Shown here: in pieces, positions 5,309-8,468 of the stretch | Numbering within the stretch: the first letter of the stretch is position 1 | How the letters are laid out: every line of letters starts with the position of its first letter | NCBI GenBank assembly: GCA_947448095.1 | Contig: CANFNN010000115.1 | Location: 1 to 8,468 of the forward strand | Direction: 5' to 3' | Length of the DNA: 8,468 nucleotides | Source of the DNA: Bacteriovoracaceae bacterium | GTDB taxonomy: Bacteria > Bdellovibrionota > Bacteriovoracia > Bacteriovoracales > Bacteriovoracaceae | Made by a program: the position numbers and the translations under genes | Notes under the pieces: model-generated | What the model saw: the letters and a program-made list of their open reading frames with translations, nothing else | Databases searched by the model: none | What the model was told of the DNA's origin: nothing

Positions 5309-6147
5309 TAAACTTCCCGGATTCGATTGATAAATGTATAGAAATTCTTACTTGATTCTTTTCTATGAATAACTTGTTCTTCGGATGTTGTCTTAATCAG
5401 GAATGCTTTAAATAAGGACTCTTCCCTATTTATTTGATTCACGTCACCCACCTGAAGAATAAAATCAGCAGTATTCCTGTTTTGCGCCTGCAACCACGAT
5501 AGGTAGTACTCCCCATCAAATCCACTGCGAATAGTTAAGTGATGTGACCACTTGTGCACTTCCATTTTCTCATCGAGTGAAAGACGGCTCAGACCTATCA
5601 TTTTTTCTAAACTCAAATATCCAATCGGAATGATGGTCTGCCTGGGATAGAGCATCTTTTCACTGCGAACTAATTCATAAGACAGAACACAGACCAGCAT
5701 GCTTTCATTTTTTAAATATTTGGTTATCAGGCCGCTAGATAGGAAAATTTCTCCCTTTGGAAGAGAGAAATGTAAGGGCGCCTCTGAATCAATAATAGTG
5801 ACCGTGCCCTTTTTTAATTTTTTAAAAAAGATCTCATTATTAGCAATAATATCGCTGATTAAATTTTCAACATACTTTTGAGTGACTTCATTTAAGCGAG
5901 ATATTTTTATGCCAGGGCTATTTATAAATGGCATTTTAAGCGAGGCCAGCTGGTCTTCATAGTCCTGCGCACTCAGGGCACTATAGCCACTTCCAAGATC
6001 AATTTTCTTGCTCGACTTAAAGGGAACAATAAAGCTTGAGCATGATGCAAAAATAAATAACAAGGCAAAACAGAAAACCCCCGCCACAGGCAGGGGTTTC
6101 TTATTTAACAGGATTGAATAGTGATTAGAGTTCAGCTGCGACGTCAC
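5308..6147 (-). CDS. Degenerate M48-peptidase-like lipoprotein
   Basis: The 279-residue frame starts with GTG. A long n-region with KK at 16-17 leads to a hydrophobic stretch (23-34) and a lipoprotein-like cleavage site FASC, with C36 as the likely lipidated residue. The body resembles periplasmic M48 metallopeptidases: KGEIFLSSGLI (131-141) fits the strand before the active site, and NESMLVCVLSYELVRS (147-162) fits the E-x-E-L-A-x-V-L-A-H-E-x-x-H helix. The two zinc histidines are replaced by Y157 and R161; only E158 remains. The usual later Glu ligand is also not evident (EVHKWSH at 196-202). It is therefore probably a non-catalytic member, perhaps binding a partner. The start is uncertain: the GTG overlaps the LysM gene by 23 bases, and a second GTG at 6087 would give a signal lacking positive charge. 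An intrinsic-terminator hairpin lies in codons 17-25. It is coupled to amgK. Confidence 0.65.
   Translation of the reverse strand: MTSQLNSNHYSILLNKKPLPVAGVFCFALLFIFASCSSFIVPFKSSKKIDLGSGYSALSAQDYEDQLASLKMPFINSPGIKISRLNEVTQKYVENLISDIIANNEIFFKKLKKGTVTIIDSEAPLHFSLPKGEIFLSSGLITKYLKNESMLVCVLSYELVRSEKMLYPRQTIIPIGYLSLEKMIGLSRLSLDEKMEVHKWSHHLTIRSGFDGEYYLSWLQAQNRNTADFILQVGDVNQINREESLFKAFLIKTTSEEQVIHRKESSKNFYTFINRIREV
6075..6099 (-). terminator. Intrinsic terminator after the LysM gene, inside the next gene's 5' end
   Basis: An 11-bp stem (6075-6085 with 6089-6099, eight G-C or G-T pairs in its core) closes a three-base loop. On the minus strand it is followed by TTTTCTGTTTT, an interrupted U tract. 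It lies 26 bases after the LysM stop, yet within the signal-peptide codons of the M48-like frame. Confidence 0.65.
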
Positions 6148-6790
6148 GACCGCTTTCTAGGTAATAAAGTGTAAAGCCAGCAAAAATCTTGTTCGCATCT
6201 TTTATTAAAGGACGATTGTTGTCCCAAATAAGTTTCCATTTTTTAGGAGTTTGGTAAACGCTATTTGAGATTAAACCTAAAGTGTCACCAGTTCTAATAA
6301 GGTACGGAAGACCTTGTGGGTTCCATACAAATTCTTCGGCCGGTGCCATGTATTTTAGATTCATGCCCGTTTTCATAACTGTGCTGCCTTTAAGGGAGTC
6401 ACGATTATAATTAGCTAATTCCTTCCATTTTCCATAATCACCATAAAGCTTGAAAGCAATCATCATCAAAGTTTCATTCTTCTGAACTTGATATGTTTTT
6501 TCAGATCCAGCAGATGAATTATCTACGACCACTGGAGAATCTGTTTCTGAAATATTTGAAATCTCAGGTGTGTTTTCATCTGCCATCGGCGCATCAGCAA
6601 CAATTGGCTCTTCTGCAGCAACTACGGCTTCATCAGCAACGACTGGTTCTTCATTTGGATTTTCAATGAATTCGTCAGCGTCTGAGAGTTCTACTTGAGG
6701 TGTTTCTTGACTGACTGGTTGAGCGGATTTAGAACCCGAACAGCCCACGAGGCCCATGCTTAAAATTACCAACCATGGTATTAGCTTCAT
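6125..6790 (-). CDS. Lipoprotein with two LysM domains
   Basis: The product, 221 residues from the ATG at 6790, begins with a lipoprotein signal ending in GLVGC (C17). A flexible acidic linker of Glu, Asp, Ala, Val and Pro follows (about 30-95), then two LysM domains. The first, at about 99-148, opens TYQVQKNETLMMIAFKLYGD; the second, at about 162-211, opens PYLIRTGDTLGLISNSVYQ. LysM domains bind the N-acetylglucosamine part of peptidoglycan, so the protein probably tethers a membrane to the cell wall. Serine or alanine after the lipid cysteine suggests outer-membrane sorting. A GTG two codons upstream (6796) would leave no gap to the ribosome site, so the ATG is chosen. The linker contains an imperfect direct repeat. 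A -10-like box lies upstream and a terminator follows. No catalytic domain is present. Confidence 0.87.
   Translation of the reverse strand: MKLIPWLVILSMGLVGCSGSKSAQPVSQETPQVELSDADEFIENPNEEPVVADEAVVAAEEPIVADAPMADENTPEISNISETDSPVVVDNSSAGSEKTYQVQKNETLMMIAFKLYGDYGKWKELANYNRDSLKGSTVMKTGMNLKYMAPAEEFVWNPQGLPYLIRTGDTLGLISNSVYQTPKKWKLIWDNNRPLIKDANKIFAGFTLYYLESGRDVAAEL
6592..6652 (-). repeat. Imperfect 22-bp direct repeat in the LysM-protein linker
   Basis: Bases 6592-6613 and 6631-6652 match at 19 of 22 positions. The 39-base offset keeps frame and encodes the paired peptides EEPVVADEA and EEPIVADAP. This looks like a short duplication within an unstructured linker. Confidence 0.7.
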
Positions 6791-6795
6791 TTTCA

Positions 6796-6801
6796 CTCCC
6801 T
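6796..6801 (-). promoter_or_regulatory. Shine-Dalgarno that sets the LysM lipoprotein start
   Basis: AGGGAG on the minus strand lies five bases before the ATG at 6790. It overlaps the alternative GTG at 6796, which argues against that start. Confidence 0.75.
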
Positions 6802-6812
6802 GATAATGACAA

Positions 6813-6834
6813 CAGATAAAGTGTATTATATCTG
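6813..6834 (-). promoter_or_regulatory. -10 box of the LysM gene overlapped by an inverted repeat
   Basis: A consensus TATAAT on the minus strand covers 6830-6825 and would start RNA near 6818, leaving a leader of about 28 bases that includes the AGGGAG. The inverted repeat CAGATA (6813-6818) with TATCTG (6829-6834), ten bases apart, straddles the box and the predicted start, as a repressor site would. No clear -35 hexamer is present. Six-base arms can arise by chance. Confidence 0.5.
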
Positions 6835-6870
6835 AAAAAGGAAGCGAGAGTGGAAAATATTGCTAAGTAC

Positions 6871-7545
6871 CTAAAAATAAAAAAACATATCTTTTTGGTC
6901 AATTGAATCCCAGATACGTTTAACCAATCGGTCAAAATGTTCCTCGTTGTCGAGAAAATCCAACTCATCAGTATCAACGATTAAAGACTTGCCCAAATTG
7001 TAATTAGCATACCAATCATCGTAGTAGTGATTAAGACTAGTAAGGTAATCTACTGGGATGGCCTGTTCATAATCCCGACCACGCTGTTTAATACGCTCTT
7101 GGAGTTTAGGGACGGATCGTTTCAGAAAAATCATCAAAGTGGGTGGACTTAGATACTGGATCATGGATTCAAATAAAGTTCGGTAATTCTCATAATCCCG
7201 TGCATCAAGATTACCCTGCTCATATAGAGCTCGGGCAAAAATGTTGGCATCTTCATAGATAGAGCGGTCTTGAACACTTGATGCAGGCGCCGATTCGATC
7301 AGCTTGTGCGTGTTGAACCTATGAGTAAGGAAGTAGACCTGAAGAGGAAAAGACCAACGGCTCATGTCCTTATAAAAATCCGCTAAGTAAGGGTTGTCTG
7401 ATACGGATTCAAAATGTGGCTTCCAGCCCAGGCGCTCCGAGAGCTTCTTAGTAAGCGTGGTTTTCCCGCTTCCAATATTTCCGGCAACGACCACAAACAT
7501 TGGGTTCGCTACGCTGGACAAGCGCTGATAGGCCATATCTGACAT
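6871..7545 (-). CDS. Deoxynucleoside kinase (dNK/dGK-dAK family)
   Basis: The 224-residue protein transfers phosphate from ATP to deoxynucleosides in the cytoplasm, the first step of their salvage. Motifs, numbered from the chosen start, are the P-loop GNIGSGKT (22-29), ESVSDNPYL (46-54) with the substrate-binding Glu, DRSIYED (93-99) with the catalytic-region Asp-Arg-Ser, and the arginine-rich lid ERIKQRGRDYEQ (150-161). VDTDELDF (190-197) is also typical of the family. The motifs do not settle which base is preferred. AGGAGA at 7556-7551 sits five bases before the ATG at 7545, so that start is preferred over the in-frame ATG at 7566, which has no ribosome site. The LysM lipoprotein gene follows 80 bases downstream with its own promoter-like box and no hairpin between, so read-through is possible. 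Confidence 0.9.
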   Translation of the reverse strand: MSDMAYQRLSSVANPMFVVVAGNIGSGKTTLTKKLSERLGWKPHFESVSDNPYLADFYKDMSRWSFPLQVYFLTHRFNTHKLIESAPASSVQDRSIYEDANIFARALYEQGNLDARDYENYRTLFESMIQYLSPPTLMIFLKRSVPKLQERIKQRGRDYEQAIPVDYLTSLNHYYDDWYANYNLGKSLIVDTDELDFLDNEEHFDRLVKRIWDSIDQKDMFFYF

Positions 7546-7550
7546 GAGGG

Positions 7551-7556
7551 TCTCCT
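7551..7556 (-). promoter_or_regulatory. Shine-Dalgarno that sets the deoxynucleoside kinase start
   Basis: AGGAGA on the minus strand, five bases before the ATG at 7545, lies downstream of the alternative ATG at 7566 and so favours the shorter protein. Confidence 0.8.
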
Positions 7557-7638
7557 GAATTTGCATTTAAAAATGTTAGTATGAATCATGCCACAAAGCT
7601 TGACTCAATTGATCAAATTTTTATTTCTTTCTAGTACA

Positions 7639-7667
7639 TTGAAGTTGTTGCGTTATTTACTTAGAAT
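7639..7667 (+). promoter_or_regulatory. Candidate promoter of the barrel protein gene
   Basis: TTGAAG at 7639-7644 and TAGAAT at 7662-7667 are 17 bases apart, close to a sigma-70 pattern. RNA would start near 7674, giving a leader of only about five bases before the ATG at 7679. An alternative, TTGACT at 7600-7605 with TATTTC 16 bases later, is weaker in its -10 but gives a normal leader. Confidence 0.4.
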
Positions 7668-7678
7668 CTTTTGAGAGA

Positions 7679-8468
7679 ATGAAATTACTACAATTTAAAA
7701 TTATTTACCTCCTCCTATGTCTTGGATTATCCAATCAAATTTGGTCACAATCTTTGGTCGACGATGCTAATTTATCCATGGCGGCGGATGGCACAAGTGG
7801 TGCTTTTGCCGAAACAATAAAAATTATTTCTGGTTCAAAAAAAATATTTATTCTTACAAATAATAACCAGCAGCTTGGACCTGGAGATTTTATCTCTTTG
7901 GCATTGGACAACAAGCTTGCGGCGCGAGCAGTGGTCGCAAAAACCCACCAAGGCCAAGTAGGAATTAAAATACTCAAAATTTATTCTGTTTCTCAGTGGT
8001 CTAAACTTAAGCGAGATCTTGAGGTTCAAATTATCAAAGGTGACGACTCAACTTTCGGAAAAAAACCTGAAGTAAAAGTTGAAGAAGGATCTCTGGCTAA
8101 AATTAAATCGGAAGAAGATCTTTATACTGGTGACGTGGTGTCTGACGACGATCTAGGTGTGTTAGATGAAAATAAAAACCGTCACATCAAACCAGATAAT
8201 CTCGTTTCTATCTTTGGTGCCTATTTTACTGCCAATGAAGTTTCTTCTCGAGGCGGGAAACCATTCAAGACGCCAATGTTTGGGCTTTCATGGGCCTATC
8301 AGTTTACGGATAATTATTTTATAGAAGGAGTCTATGGAAGGGCATTGTTAGATAACTATCCCTCTGACTCTACGTCGACTCTTGTGAATCAAATAGGGGT
8401 ACGTTTAAAATATAATATCAAGGGTCCCTCTTATACTTTTTTTATGCCCTACGTGGGTTATCAAAGTT
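7679..8468 (+). CDS. Exported, probable outer-membrane beta-barrel protein (3' end outside window)
   Basis: The frame opens with ATG at 7679 and stays open to the window edge (263 codons). Residues 1-24 form a Sec signal peptide with a lysine, a hydrophobic core and a likely cut after WSQ. Residues about 46-122 are strand-rich (IKIISGSKKIFILTNN, then GDFISLALDNKLAARAVVAK) and look like a small periplasmic beta domain. An acidic, lysine-rich linker covers about 123-172. From about 174 amphipathic strands appear, with patterns such as LVSIFGAYF, PMFGLSWAYQFTDNYFIEGV and VRLKYNI, as in OmpA-like or related outer-membrane barrels. I cannot name the family. GAGAG close to the ATG is a weak ribosome site. 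The gene is divergent from the deoxynucleoside kinase. Minus-strand open frames between 7735 and 8029 are shadows of it. Confidence 0.75.
   Translation, partial: MKLLQFKIIYLLLCLGLSNQIWSQSLVDDANLSMAADGTSGAFAETIKIISGSKKIFILTNNNQQLGPGDFISLALDNKLAARAVVAKTHQGQVGIKILKIYSVSQWSKLKRDLEVQIIKGDDSTFGKKPEVKVEEGSLAKIKSEEDLYTGDVVSDDDLGVLDENKNRHIKPDNLVSIFGAYFTANEVSSRGGKPFKTPMFGLSWAYQFTDNYFIEGVYGRALLDNYPSDSTSTLVNQIGVRLKYNIKGPSYTFFMPYVGYQS

Noticed and set aside
5699..5881. A 60-residue plus-strand open frame
   Set aside because: It lies wholly inside the M48-like lipoprotein gene on the other strand, has no ribosome site and no recognisable pattern.
6729..6977. An 82-residue minus-strand open frame between the kinase and LysM genes
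   Set aside because: It overlaps the 3' end of the deoxynucleoside kinase and the start of the LysM gene in another frame; both of those are clearly real.
7546..7566. Longer deoxynucleoside kinase start at 7566
   Set aside because: It has no Shine-Dalgarno, and AGGAGA sits at correct spacing for the ATG at 7545.
7600..7620. Palindrome TTGATCAA in the divergent gap before the barrel gene
   Set aside because: Eight bases of symmetry in AT-rich DNA is expected by chance and does not align with a promoter element.
7735..8029. Two short minus-strand open frames
   Set aside because: They are shadows of the plus-strand exported protein that begins at 7679 and stays open to the edge.

Overview
The window is AT-rich, gene-dense bacterial DNA carrying eleven complete genes and one partial gene at each edge. 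Lipoboxes, an outer-membrane barrel, a PilZ protein and LysM lipoproteins point to a Gram-negative bacterium. The overall style (a small PilZ membrane protein, many short lipoproteins, deoxynucleoside kinase beside a LysM lipoprotein) resembles predatory or predator-related Bdellovibrionota such as Bacteriovoracales. That assignment rests on general resemblance, not on a marker gene. There are no tRNA or rRNA genes, insertion sequences or CRISPR arrays.

Layout, left to right. Bases 1-152 (minus) hold the start of an integral membrane protein that leaves the window. Bases 153-335 are a divergent intergenic gap in which I can defend no promoter. Bases 336-1435 (plus) hold a BFD-type [2Fe-2S] protein and an endonuclease IV-like TIM-barrel protein, closed by a strong bidirectional terminator (1458-1489). 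Bases 3124-1493 (minus) are a tight three-gene run: a membrane-anchored PilZ-like protein, a lipoprotein and an unknown cytoplasmic protein. Bases 3152-3337 (plus) are a lone 2[4Fe-4S] ferredoxin squeezed between two minus-strand runs, apparently made from a leaderless mRNA.

Bases 6147-3334 (minus) are a coupled run: a degenerate M48-peptidase-like lipoprotein, an AmgK-type anomeric sugar kinase and a MurU-type nucleotidyltransferase. AmgK and MurU together convert recycled MurNAc to UDP-MurNAc, bypassing de novo synthesis through MurA. Upstream on the same strand are a two-LysM lipoprotein (6790-6125) with its own promoter-like -10 box, and a deoxynucleoside kinase (7545-6871). An intrinsic terminator after the LysM gene lies inside the 5' coding end of the M48-like gene. 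From 7679 to the window end (plus) runs an exported, probably outer-membrane beta-barrel protein, truncated by the edge.

The unifying theme of the right half is envelope and salvage metabolism: a peptidoglycan-binding lipoprotein, amino-sugar recycling and nucleoside salvage. I see no clearly new defence or mobile system. The most interesting points are the AmgK-MurU pair coupled to a pseudopeptidase lipoprotein, the MurU C-terminal extension, the terminator embedded in a coding 5' end, the leaderless ferredoxin, and the endonuclease IV-like protein with one altered metal-ligand position and codon use typical of high expression.
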